Shown: positions 33,153 through 43,081 of the stretch, piece by piece
Numbering within the stretch: the first letter of the stretch is position 1
Layout: the number at the start of each line of letters is the position of its first letter
Origin: Novakomyces olei
Lineage: Eukaryota; Ascomycota; Novakomycetes; Novakomycetales; Novakomycetaceae
Assembly: GCA_016906335.1 (NCBI GenBank)
Contig: JADEYG010000007.1
Span: 1,938,001-2,002,000 of the forward strand
Direction of reading: 5' to 3'
DNA: 64,000 bases
Notes under the pieces: model-generated
What the model saw: only the letters and a program-made list of their open reading frames with translations
Databases searched by the model: none
Told to the model about the DNA's origin: nothing
Position numbers and translations under genes: made by a program

Positions 33153-35397
33153 ATGGCTTTACTACGGCGGTATTCCCGGCGATGGTACCGTATTGTGCTT
33201 GTTTGTTTGCCGCTGGCGGCACTTTATATGCTTCTTTTCCATGATTCATTCGAATGGTCTGGCTGCTGCGACGAGTACTTTAGCAATGTAACTTCAGGCA
33301 CGATAATGCGTCTACCTAATGTAGGCCGTTTTGGAGATCCCAGCGTACCACGCGACCCTCAAGCCCTGAAAAAGTATCTTTCCGACAGGGAAGATTCTCA
33401 CGGATTGAGAGTGCTGGAACTTTCACAGCCGGACGATAATCCGCCCTGGCTGGATGCTTGGATTGCGTATGGACTGATACCGCGTCGTATTGAAAAGTCC
33501 TACGACATCGACGTTGTTATGGCGTAAGTCTTGATTTTTAATTCGACAATTGTGCTCATGAAAAGTTGGATAAACGGATCGGATCCGTTGCACGAAAAAT
33601 TCCGGAACCATTTCCAGCAGTTCTCACCTGTTTTCAGTAACAATCGCAAGGATAAGGTGGAGAAGACACAGAAACGTGACAGGTAGAGTCTTTGTTGCTT
33701 CACGATCCTCTTTTCTTTCCCCCATTATTTCGATTAATTTTACTCCGATTAATTTCACGTCCCCATTTTTTGGGTTGCCTGCGAAATAGCTTCAACGCCA
33801 TTGAACTTGAGGCAAACCAGATCTAATTTCCACACTAATTTCGTGACTGTTCCCGATACTAACGTTTAGGGAACACGATGAGCTACGTTACTCTTTACGC
33901 GCAGTTTACCAGAATATTCAAGGCATTTCCTGTGTTCAGCTGGCAGCGTCTGATTATCCTGGTGACGATGGTGTTCACCAAGGTCTTGTGCCCTCCTGGC
34001 TCAACTTGTCGGCGCTGGCGCATATAGAACCCGAATTACGCGTGGAATATTTGGGCGATTTTTTCACAAACACGTCCCTGCTCCCAACGTTTGATTCGCG
34101 GTCGATAGAGTCACAATTTCACAGTTTACCTACCTGCAAAACCGATGTCTTTCTGTACTTGAATGACGATATGTTTATAGCACAGCCACATTCAGCAGCT
34201 GATTTCTATGATCCGTTGGGTGGACTCAAGTTCTTTTTGGATGAAAATACACTAGTGCATGATGGACGTGATCAAGTCCGTGAGAACGATTGGAACTCAG
34301 AATGGCCTTCGCTCGAGTTTACAAATTCACTGCTTAGCGAGCGCTTTGGGTCCCGGCTTCGCCATTATTTGCTACACTTTGGCCGGGCTATGTCCCACCG
34401 GATTCTCAAGGAATTGCACGAGGACGAAGTGTTTAGGCTATACATTGACCGCACTAGCACTAGTCGTTTTCGAGGCGAAAACATGGACGTAAACATTGGC
34501 CATTTGCATCATCAATACGTTGTGGAAATGCACAGGCTCACACTGCTTTGGTCCCTGATAAGCGCACGGGCTGACGGGGATGGAGACGGCGTCCTTGATT
34601 TTGCAGAGCGAAAAGCTCTTCAAAAGTATATTGGTACAAACGAGCACCATGAGAATATTCGTAACTCTTCACGGACTCTGTTTGAAGGCTACAAAGCTCT
34701 TGGAATCCCGCCGCCTAAAGCCTGTCATATTTCGTGGAGCTCGATGGATGGAACGCCTTTCCAGTTGCACAGACGCTTTGCCACAATCTCAGAGGATGAA
34801 CGCAATGATTACTTTCATACTTCGGACACGCCGGCCTCGCGGTACTGTACTATGCAGGGCTGTGTGCCCCCTTCGTGGGAAGATCCTTCCTTTCATATGA
34901 GCACGAGCCAAATATTAAAGCATTTTGCTTTCACTGAGCCCTCGTGCGGTGATTGTATCATCTCACACGTGATCACAAAACGTGAATCGGGATTGGATCC
35001 GTTCTTGCCGCCGGCTGCTCACCCGCTCAGGCCGCTCATAGTGGCTGCCCTTTACCGGTACACGTATACTGTAACTGCTTCCAGCGTCGAGTTTGTAAAG
35101 GCAACACGGCCTTTACGGACACGCAGGCTGCTGCAGCGGCTGAGGGACGATATGCCGGACCAGTTTTGTATCAACGATGATATTGTGGGCTCTAGCGAAA
35201 CGCAAATTGCAGAAGTAGATAGTCTTGTTCGACGGTTTTTTGAGGATACGTTTGGAGATCACAGCAGGGCAACTGGGCTGGAGAATGATGTGGGTGTGTT
35301 GGGAGAATCGCATTTGCCTATTAGCGTCATTCATCGCATCAACGAGGCGCGAGGAGCGGCTTCCTTGGGGGACGCCCCATGGAGTTATGCATTATAG
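33153..35397 (+). CDS. Stealth-family phosphotransferase (GlcNAc-1-phosphotransferase-like)
   Basis: Three exons (33153-33523, 33566-33682, 33870-35397) give 671 residues. A type II signal anchor (IVLVCLPLAALYMLLF) puts the rest in the Golgi or ER lumen. Stealth blocks appear in order: CR1 IDVVMAWINGSDP (rebuilt by splicing) with REHDELRYSLRAVYQNI; CR2 CKTDVFLYLNDDMFIAQPHSAADFYDP; CR3 around HGRDQ to AMSHRILKELHEDE; and CR4 near the end (PDQFCINDD). A Ca-binding EF-hand-like loop, DGDGDGVLDFAE, follows CR3. Human GNPTAB, which makes the lysosomal mannose-6-phosphate tag, and bacterial capsule hexose-1-phosphotransferases share these blocks. The donor and acceptor in this fungus are unknown. 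No Notch or DMAP-binding insert is seen, so it is a minimal Stealth enzyme. Confidence 0.88.
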
Positions 35398-35985
35398 ATA
35401 CCACCTCGTTGCAGTTTAATTTTTGGGGGGCTTTCATCATTTACATTTACATTTTTCCACATAAGCTTTCTTACATTTGACCTGTGCAATACTGCGATTG
35501 TTCAATTGTTATTTAGCTTTCTTGTGTTTACTACGCATCAACAGTATATTCACTTGGTGCATGTCTTTAGGAATAAAGTAGGCTTAATATATTTATTTTT
35601 TTGCAATAACCGCCCGCCCCTTGTCGTCAAGAAGCCTGCGCTATTGATCAGTTGGTCCTTGGACAAACCTAATTAAAATAAAAAGGAAATTGATGAATAA
35701 AGAGTCGGAAACATTATAAAAGTAATCATATTTACTTGTAGCAATCTACGTGTTTCCAGCGTTTGTAGAGGCACAGAGCACATACTCGCCCGCACCGAAC
35801 CAAGCAGGAGTTCACTCTAGCCGCGTTCAAAAAGCGAGTGATATTGTAAAGAATCACCCACCCTGTTGCACGGCAGTATACAGTACATCTATGGCCATCA
35901 AAAAAAAGGAGCAAAAAATAAAAATGTGCATTATTCCGCTACATGACCTCCATATGAACGAACCGGAACGATACGCCTATAGCGC
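35398..35985. other. Unresolved spacer between Stealth-family and eS30 genes
   Basis: The region is convergent. On the minus strand at 35630-35910 there are splice-like signals and short open stretches ending in a Gly/Arg-rich segment, but no combination gave a recognisable protein. A small gene cannot be excluded. Confidence 0.4.
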
Positions 35986-36284
35986 TTATGCAGAAGGTGC
36001 AGGATTCATCTAGACAGGTTAGATCAGACGTTCCAAAACCCAAATCAATACCCGGCGCTTGCCGTTGAAGGACGTGACATTCACGAAACGGCGTGTGTAC
36101 AGAATACGCTTCCACGCACGGCCCTTGGGCTTCTTGTGAGCGCGCTCTTGTTTCTCGACTTTTGGAGTTTGTGATTTGACTTTGCCGGCACGAGCCAGCG
36201 AACCGTGAACTGTCGCATATTAGTTTACTGCCCCGCTAGTTTACTGTGCCTATTGGCCTTATTGCTCTGCCTACCTTTTCCCAT
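35986..36284 (-). CDS. RPS30: 40S ribosomal protein eS30
   Basis: Three exons (36284-36275, 36209-36052, 36009-35986) give exactly 63 residues, as in yeast Rps30. The first exon is 10 nt (ATGGGAAAAG) and joins to form [20 protein letters not shown]. The body has [20 protein letters not shown] and [14 protein letters not shown]. The last 24-nt exon supplies MNPAPSA, matching the conserved MNP end. There is no ubiquitin-like (FUBI) fusion at the N-terminus, as is usual in fungi. Neither small exon is an evident open frame on its own. The gene is head-to-head with eL33. Confidence 0.97.
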
Positions 36285-36354
36285 TGCTGTGGCTGACGAT
36301 TTGTAAGGCTGCAATGTGTATTGCGCGGACAAAAGCAAGAATATACGGTGACTG

Positions 36355-36370
36355 CTTAGGGTAGGGTTGG
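36355..36370. promoter_or_regulatory. Telo-box on the eS30 side
   Basis: CTTAGGGTAGGGTTGG holds two TAGGG cores 71 bp upstream of the eS30 start codon. Confidence 0.6.
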
Positions 36371-36493
36371 AACATTGTGTTAGTATAGACGTTATAATAC
36401 TGTATATACGTAATATTATTGTATGGACGTATAGTGTACTGCAAGTTTTGCGTATCATACACACAATTACATGAGGTTAATATTAGAGCAGAG

Positions 36494-36515
36494 GCAGGGT
36501 TAGGGTAGGGTTAAT
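36494..36515. promoter_or_regulatory. Telo-box on the eL33 side
   Basis: Three TTAGGG-like units (GGGTTAGGGTAGGGTTAA within it) lie about 83 bp upstream of the eL33 start codon. Confidence 0.65.
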
Positions 36516-36597
36516 GGGACGGCTATCGACATACTGTACACAGCACACAACAAACAGACTCGTACGGCACACTACAACCACAATAAACACCGGCACA

Positions 36598-36966
36598 ATG
36601 GGCAGCCATCGGCTTTACGTGAAGGGGGTACATGTTTCTTACAAGCGGGGAAAGCGCGCTACGCACCCTACGCGGTCGCTTTTGAAGCTGGAAGGCGTTG
36701 ATTCGCGCGAGGAATCCGAGTTTTATCTCGGCAAGAAGGCGGTATACGTTTACCGTGCACACACGCCGGCAGCCAATGGCTCCCGTGTACGCTGCATTTG
36801 GGGCAAAGTCGTAAAGTCGCACGGCAACTCGGGCGTTGTTGAAGCGCGCTTCAAGCACAACCTGCCACCGCAGTCGTTTGGCGCTAAAGTGCGAGTGGTA
36901 AGTTATTGGCACTCTAGTACAACATGGCTAACAGCAACGCAGATGCTCTACCCATCCAACATTTAA
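36598..36966 (+). CDS. RPL33: 60S ribosomal protein eL33 (L35a)
   Basis: Two exons (36598-36897, 36943-36966) join in phase across a 45-bp intron to 107 residues, the normal eL33 length. Start: MGSHRLYVKGVHVSYKRGKR, the conserved N-terminus; an upstream in-frame ATG at 36514 would add an unconserved extension that includes promoter sequence. The body has LLKLEGVDSREESEFYLGKK, VRCIWGKVVKSHGNSGVVEA and FKHNLPPQSFGAKVRV. The second exon adds MLYPSNI, the invariant eL33 ending, which is missed if the intron is read through. Confidence 0.98.
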   Translation: MGSHRLYVKGVHVSYKRGKRATHPTRSLLKLEGVDSREESEFYLGKKAVYVYRAHTPAANGSRVRCIWGKVVKSHGNSGVVEARFKHNLPPQSFGAKVRVVSYWHSSTTWLTATQMLYPSNI

Positions 36967-37018
36967 ATATCAGACAGAAATGCATTTGGAAATACATGAA
37001 AATTGTGCAAGCTCTTCA

Positions 37019-37312
37019 TCATTGTAATGTACTTGTCGCCAGTGGGACCTCACAGAGCCGGGTGCGGTCGGCGCGTGTGGTAAAGGCGGATTTACGTCTA
37101 TAGACTGTAGTATACACCGTACACGACCAATCGTTGATCCAGTTGTAGGCGCTTTTTGGGTCAGAATAAATTACTTGGCCGTAATTGCCATCGTACCGTC
37201 TAATCGAATGCCGCTCTTGGCTCGATTGCTTTGCCCACACGCTCCGTACAGCGTAGTATGTGCCTAAATATCGAGTATACTCGACAAGAATATATTCAGA
37301 ATTCCTTTTATT
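37019..37312 (-). CDS. Hypothetical open frame, possibly a terminal exon
   Basis: A 97-codon open stretch with no internal stop begins just after an acceptor-like CATGACAG at 37313-37320 and ends TGA at 37019. The translation includes ILVEYTRYLGTYYAVRSVW and RYDGNYGQVIYSDPKSAYNW, with a normal amino-acid mix. I recognise no family, and no first exon could be found. It fills most of the space between eL33 and the RRM-YTH gene. A chance open frame is the main alternative. Confidence 0.25.
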   Translation of the reverse strand, partial: NKRNSEYILVEYTRYLGTYYAVRSVWAKQSSQERHSIRRYDGNYGQVIYSDPKSAYNWINDWSCTVYTTVYRRKSAFTTRADRTRLCEVPLATSTLQ

Positions 37313-37565
37313 CTGTCATGAAGTACAGATTGGATTCTGCCGTATTATAAATAAATAAATATTTAATTGATTAATTATTTATCTATTTAGTTATCTATTT
37401 ATTTATTTAATGAACTCTATTGTTTATAATTGCCGTAAATCATATCACACGGCAGTCGATTCTCACAATATACGAGACCAGCACAAAATTTCGAATTGCC
37501 GATAGAATTGATTTGATATTAGACTAAGATAACTCTATGAAACTCGTCCGCGCAGCTGTCAAATA

Positions 37566-40328
37566 CTATGAAGGCGATGGCAGATCTGTGGCTTCTACTG
37601 TCTTGAACGTGTAAGTAGTGCTATGGTTCATCTCTGCAATCAATTGTGCACCAACGAACGGCTCCAGCTCTGTTCCGTCGCGTGAGATTTTGACTTCTCG
37701 GCCCTCGTTCCAACGGTTGCGAAGGGAACGAGTACGAGAAAATGGAAGCGTTACAACACTGATCCACTCTACCTTAAACGGCTGCGACCAAATTACGCCA
37801 GTGGTTGCCGTCTGCGAAGGGTTTGCCGACAAGGCAGAGTCCGATGGTTTATCTTGTGCCTCAGTCAAGGAGCTTACTGGCTCAAGGCTCTCCCAATAAA
37901 TAATATCACGCTCAGTGTCAGTAATGACTCGGCCTCGTGGACAGTTTGGTGTAGCGGGAGTCTCAATGATGTTGGGCAGACGGGTCTTGACGCCTTTTGC
38001 GCAAAATGTGGATTCTACTTCCTGCTTGACTTGGTCATCGTTTTTCTCCTCTTTGTTTGCAGGCTTTTCTCCCCCAATTGGACCAGACATGCGCGCGTAT
38101 CCATAAAAATGCCCGCTTTTATTTACGGAAAAGATAAGGTATACGTTATCGCTTTTGTGGTATGCATCGTTCAGAATGGCTTCGTTGTGCTTTTGCGTCA
38201 TCCAGTACCCTGTTCGCACACAAGTGTCCAAGTCTTCAACGGACAAGGATTTGAGGATAAAGAAACGGGTCTTGTAGTTACCGGGCTGCGCTGAACTAGG
38301 CCGGGGTTTTGTTACTGTTCCGGATGCAGAAGAATTGCTTGACTGGTCTTTGTTGCTGGAACGACGCAGTCTGCAGATGAGCACGGTATCACCGAATCCT
38401 AGATGTGAGCATTGGTTATGGAAGACAGCAATTATAGGAAGTTGGAATTGGTCTAATCGAGACTACTCGGGTACGTTCTATGCGCTCTCGAATAAACAAA
38501 TCGACGACACAATACAAAATGATACAAATAAATAAATGAAAAATAAAACAAATAATAGAAAAATAAACAAATGAAATGCGTTATGTGTTGAAAACAATCA
38601 TCGAGACGTACTTGAATTATTTTTCGCCCGTAGTGCCCAAGCTGCACTAGACTCTGTGCGGAAATTGATAAAGGCACAATTTGTTTTATTCATAAGAAAG
38701 ACGCTTTCCATGTCGGGACGGGCAAATAAGTTTTTAATCTCGACCGGATCAGCATTTGCCGGGATGTTTCCGACCCACAAAGTATGCTCTGTTTGCTTTG
38801 GTTTCAATGGCGGCCCGCGAGCAAAACAATTGTCCGGATTTGCCTCGTTTTTTTTCTGAGCCCATGGATCTCCGGCTGTTGAAAGTTTGGCTCCCGTAGC
38901 CGGAGAAGTTGCCGTATTGTTTGCTGATGTCGTTGGAATGAGAATTGTCGACGGACGGCAGACTGTGCTTTGCTTGCCTCTCTTTTGCAAATAAAATTGT
39001 TGCTGTGAGCTTGCCCCTCCGCGGCTATTACTACTGCTATTGCTGTTGTTGGCATTAATTCTATTGCCGTTAAATCCGTTGATTTTTGGTTTGGGAGTTA
39101 CAGCCGCGGCTGCTGCCGATGGAATCGGAACAAAAGCCGGATTTAGTTGAGCCATATCGAAAGGGTACCATCTTGCTGCTGAGTTATAAAATGTCGTTTT
39201 GTCATACGGCTGCACTGCTGTATTGTGAGGCAGAGGTTGAGGGATTTGAGCAATATCGTGATGGTGATGGTGCATTTCATTTATGGCTGCGGCTGCTGCG
39301 GCTGCTGCCGCGGCAGCCGGAGTTCCGTATTGACAGGGCATAAAGAATTGGTAAGGGTAGTGCTGCATATAAAATCCAGGTCCAAATGACTGCATGTATG
39401 GTGCAGGATAGACCGACTGTGTGACAGCACTTGGTTCTTCAGCTACTCTGTACGTCTGCGATGTGCTGCTACCGGAATTCTGCGAAATATGATGAATAAT
39501 AGGGTAAGCTGTTCCGTTTGTAATCGCTTTTATTTCTTCGCTGCTCTGAATACCATCTGCCTTTTCGATCAACTGCTCTTGCTCCTGATTTGTGGGCTGC
39601 TGGGCTGCACTTGGGTCCTGCACTTGCCCACCTTGGGTTAGCTGGTAATGATCTTGCTGGACACTGTTTTGCTTGGTCTCTGGCTTTTCAGTTTCGTCTG
39701 GCTGGTATGTCCTTTTCGGCGGCGTCTCGTTCTTTGGCCCATCCAATTCGCAAGTCTTGCTCTGCTCAATTGTATCAGCAAGGCTTTTATCATGGAATTT
39801 CGCATGATCGTCGCATAATGGGGTTTTATACTGAAACTTGCTACTCAAAGAAGGTTCAGTTACAGACTCTTTGCGTTGAATACAACTCGTGGCGTCAGTG
39901 TCGGACTTGTTTTTGGTATCAATTATCCGTAACTTTTCTGAGTCTTGGTTTTTTTTCCGAGCGTCTACTGCAACACTAGAAAATGCCTTTGTGACTTGGC
40001 CTCTAACTAAGCCATTGGGTGCTGGAGCATTCGTGTGTCCAGCATCTGGAAAGTTTGCTGTCATTTCGGCAATGGCTCCTTCCCCTGATACTGTTTTAGT
40101 ACAATCTTTGAACAATCGGCCTTTTCCTTACTCTGTGCCTTTTTACAAATCCCTTTAGCGTCGTTGGTCTTTGCTGGGTCTTGCAGCTTTGCGGCTTTTA
40201 CGCATTTCTCTTTGCTGGTCTGTTCCGTTAGGCGATTAGAGCAGTATTGCATTCTGGCTTACCTCTAGTATTGTAGGATACAAATTAGTGTCTGCGCTTT
40301 GCGTTCGTCTCAATGGCTCTGCGCTCAT
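37566..40328 (-). CDS. RRM-YTH domain RNA-binding protein (m6A reader candidate)
   Basis: Four exons (40328-40263, 40219-40132, 40090-38612, 38398-37566) give 821 residues. After a long low-complexity region (Gln, Ser/Asn, a poly-Ala run, a HHHHH run) an RRM begins HTLWVGNIPANADPVEIKNLF with RNP1-like CAFINF; it ends across the 38612/38398 junction. The YTH domain follows: TRFFILKSLSVEDLDTCVRT, GYWMTQKHNEAILNDAY, YLIFSVNKSGHFYGYARM, then after a loop of over 100 residues FKVEWISVVTLPFSRTRSLR and EPFVGAQLI. The Trp residues of GYWMTQ and VEWI correspond to the methyl-adenine cage. YTH proteins of this class bind m6A or, as in fission yeast Mmi1, DSR motifs in meiotic mRNA. Confidence 0.88.
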
Positions 40329-43081
40329 CGCCTTCTGGCACAAGAACCGAAGGAGTAGCGTGGAAATGGAAGAGTGAAAAGGTCGAAGGTGAATTAAAAT
40401 AAAACGTAATAACAACAGACAGGAAATGAAAAGGCAAATATCTTGTGAAATATTACACACGACAAACGGAATTGAAGTCGGACAAGATCAGAAAATTCGA
40501 AGATTCTCGTGAGCTTTGATGGGTGAATAACAACTGTTAAATAACGAAAATTGAATTTTAATATGCTGGACTATGTCTTTGTCCAGGGGTGCGTGAGGAA
40601 TTATTGTGGGCGTGTGCCTATCTGATTGCTGTATATATCTGCGTGTATTGTTGTTTATGTCGGCAGCTTCTTGTGACCACGCGCCCTTCTTGATTTTGTT
40701 CGCGCAAGGCAGAAAAACGATGGAGTGCAGCTGACGTGGCTAGACTCCAGATTGTCGCGATTTAGAAAAAAAAACCAGGGAAGAGAAAGAGAAAGATTTG
40801 TAAACTCAGCAACTGTGGTTGGAATACTGCACCGTTTCTTGCTTTTGCTGTTCGCTATTGCAAGTGGGAGACATTAAATTTCGGAACAGCGCTTAAACAA
40901 CTGTATCCCGAGTTACACACTTTTTTCTCCTTCGTGTTAATGGTAATATCTTTGGAATCTCTTAACCCTTCCCTAATGGATGCTTTGGCGGGGCGCACAG
41001 CCAAGTATTCTGAGACATTTGTTCTGGTGATTTTGGATCGCGAACCAATTAATTTGAACTGTTAATTGGGTTTTGGTTAATTTATGTATTACTGTCCTGT
41101 CGGTTGCTAGTATTGCTTTTACTCTTACTACTACTATCGTTAGTAGTATTGTTATCGATTTGTTTTATTTTTATTCGGTTGTTTCAATTTAGCATTTGTT
41201 TTGTGACGGATTGGTTCGACTCTAGTTGTTTTATTTTATCATTAATTCGTCATGTTCGATTTTATTTTATGCCTGGTCATTTGGTCATGGACACTTTCTT
41301 TTCCGCTTTTCTTTCACATTCCTTCACTTGGGCAAATCATCTTGTTAATTTTGTTCTCGTTGGCTCATGGGTGTATGGAATGTATAAGCAAATTATAAAA
41401 ACAGCAACCGCTAAACAGGAAGGCAGGTTGATGGGCATTGCGACCTTATTTACAATTTTCCGAGCCTGGGACAACAGGAACACGTATCAGCTGGATATTT
41501 TGACAAATCCTTTTAAATTGCATAACAATTTACGAGTGTTGCAAGTTTTCTCTTTTATTTCTTCTTCCATGGGAAAGTTTTGTTATATCGGAAAGAACCG
41601 TGCATAAGACTTAGCGTTGCCGACCTCCCGCTTTGGAAAGAGTGGCAGTATCGCTCGTGTGAGACTTGCATGAGTCTTTATTGACAATCTTTTCTGAGTA
41701 TGTTTTTCAACTTGGTGTAAGTTCCCTGTTTATCTTAGCTTGCCGTCAACCTTAAGATGAAGCTTTTCGCCACTGTATGGCCTTTGCCTCAATGATATTT
41801 GTTAATAATTGGAGCAAGGATCATTAATAATGTATGATTGATAACCATGTTTGCGTTCATTGAGTTAAAGCAACTTTTGCAGTCTTCAAATCAGTTCATA
41901 CAGGCTTCATTAATCGGAAGCGAAGCGTTTGCTTTCTACTTTTAATACTATAGAGGAATAAACTAATGTGTTTATTAAAGCATCGTATACCAACCTTTTT
42001 AGTAAACAAACTTATTTTAGGAACGTTCGCACGCGCTTTTCTGCCAATGAAGCAGAACACTCGCCGACACTACAAGATCATTCCAAGTCAATTGAATCTA
42101 GTCGGAATTAAAGCTTTCGTAGAGATGAAAAGGCACGATGGAACAAGTGCAGACGCTAATTTTCATAAGCCTACAAACCTAATCAACCAGAGTTCTTTTC
42201 TTCTTATACTTCCCAAAATGGCAGATGTCCCGCTGTCATAATTGTAGCGCATCAGCTTTGTGCAAAAACACGCACACATTCACAATGTATCAGAAACGCC
42301 CTTACTATAATGTCTGAGATTGCGTCATTTACATGCCTTAATTCACAGACTATAATTGCGGCGCGTCTCAATGTTTGAGGGACGGCCTGATCTTTTGTGT
42401 CTCCAGGAACAGTTTGGCTAATAAGTACAAATGTACGACATGTTGCAATCCTTAACACGTGAACAGGTTCAATTTGTGAGCGGATATCTATCGAAATGAC
42501 TCTTTGGTGAAGACGGCAGCTTGATTCATACTTTTAATAAATCTCCCTAGATCTTGCAACCTAAACATACATGAAATAGCTTCCAATAAAACGTCTGTTT
42601 TGATGGCAGTTATTTAAATTGATCGTAGAATCCGGAAATAAATGCTTTATTATCCATTGCCTATCGGGTTTACATGATCTGTAAGAAAACAGCACTTTCT
42701 GGCTTTGTTTGTATACAGAACAAAGTTTGGCAGTGCAAAGTCAGAAGTCACGGCTTGTGCACCTGCTTGTCGATTTCTTGTCAATTTCTTGTCAATTTCT
42801 TGTCCCAACTATTCCAAATATATCTGCTGCGTTAATGCCGCAAAATGCCAAACATACATTATATGCTTATTTATTTTATTGTACTGGCATATTTCTTTAT
42901 TTGCCCTGCAATAATACAGTCAGTACAAAATCGGTAGAAAGCGAACGATAAAAAATTGGAAAAAAGAAGTATAGGCGTGCATTTATATTAATAGAATACA
43001 ACTTCAAAAAATAATTTATATTAATTAATATTCGGTCGTCCTCACGGCAGCAGATCAAAACAGGTCTGATATACGGCAACA
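40329..43081. other. Largest gene-free stretch, divergent between RRM-YTH and uS4m
   Basis: About 2.75 kb contains no recognisable coding gene on either strand. The plus strand is T-rich near 41090-41300, so the minus strand is A-rich, as in a long 5' leader of the RRM-YTH gene. Open frames at 41104-41607 and 41966-42241 have skewed composition and no family features. Noted inside: an imperfect long hairpin at 42692-42736, a triple TTTCTTGTCAA phrase at 42772-42803 and a U4-like phrase at 41641-41653 that I do not accept as a gene. Confidence 0.55.

Larger units (their letters stand above)
36285..36597. promoter_or_regulatory. Shared bidirectional promoter of eS30 and eL33
   Basis: Only 313 bp separate two ribosomal protein start codons that face away from each other. 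Two telo-box clusters lie inside, one 71 bp from eS30 and one about 83 bp from eL33. This suggests one promoter driving a 40S and a 60S protein together. Confidence 0.75.

Noticed and set aside
35630-35910. Possible small minus-strand gene with Cys-rich or Gly/Arg-rich exons.
   Set aside because: Several splice combinations were tried; none gave a recognisable protein with a start codon and consistent phase.
36514-36597. Upstream in-frame ATG extending eL33 by 28 residues.
   Set aside because: The extension is unconserved and would place the telo-box immediately at the start codon; eL33 always begins close to the RLYVKG segment.
41104-41607. 167-codon hydrophobic open frame.
   Set aside because: The hydrophobicity comes from a T-rich tract; no start context, domain or continuation supports a gene.
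41641-41677. Possible U4 small nuclear RNA: AGTGGCAGTATCG followed by a small hairpin and TTATTGACAAT.
   Set aside because: The 13-base phrase matches vertebrate U4, but the adjoining segment that must pair with the highly conserved U6 (GCGCA region) is absent and there is no AATTTTTG Sm site downstream. Probably a chance match; an Infernal U4 search would decide.
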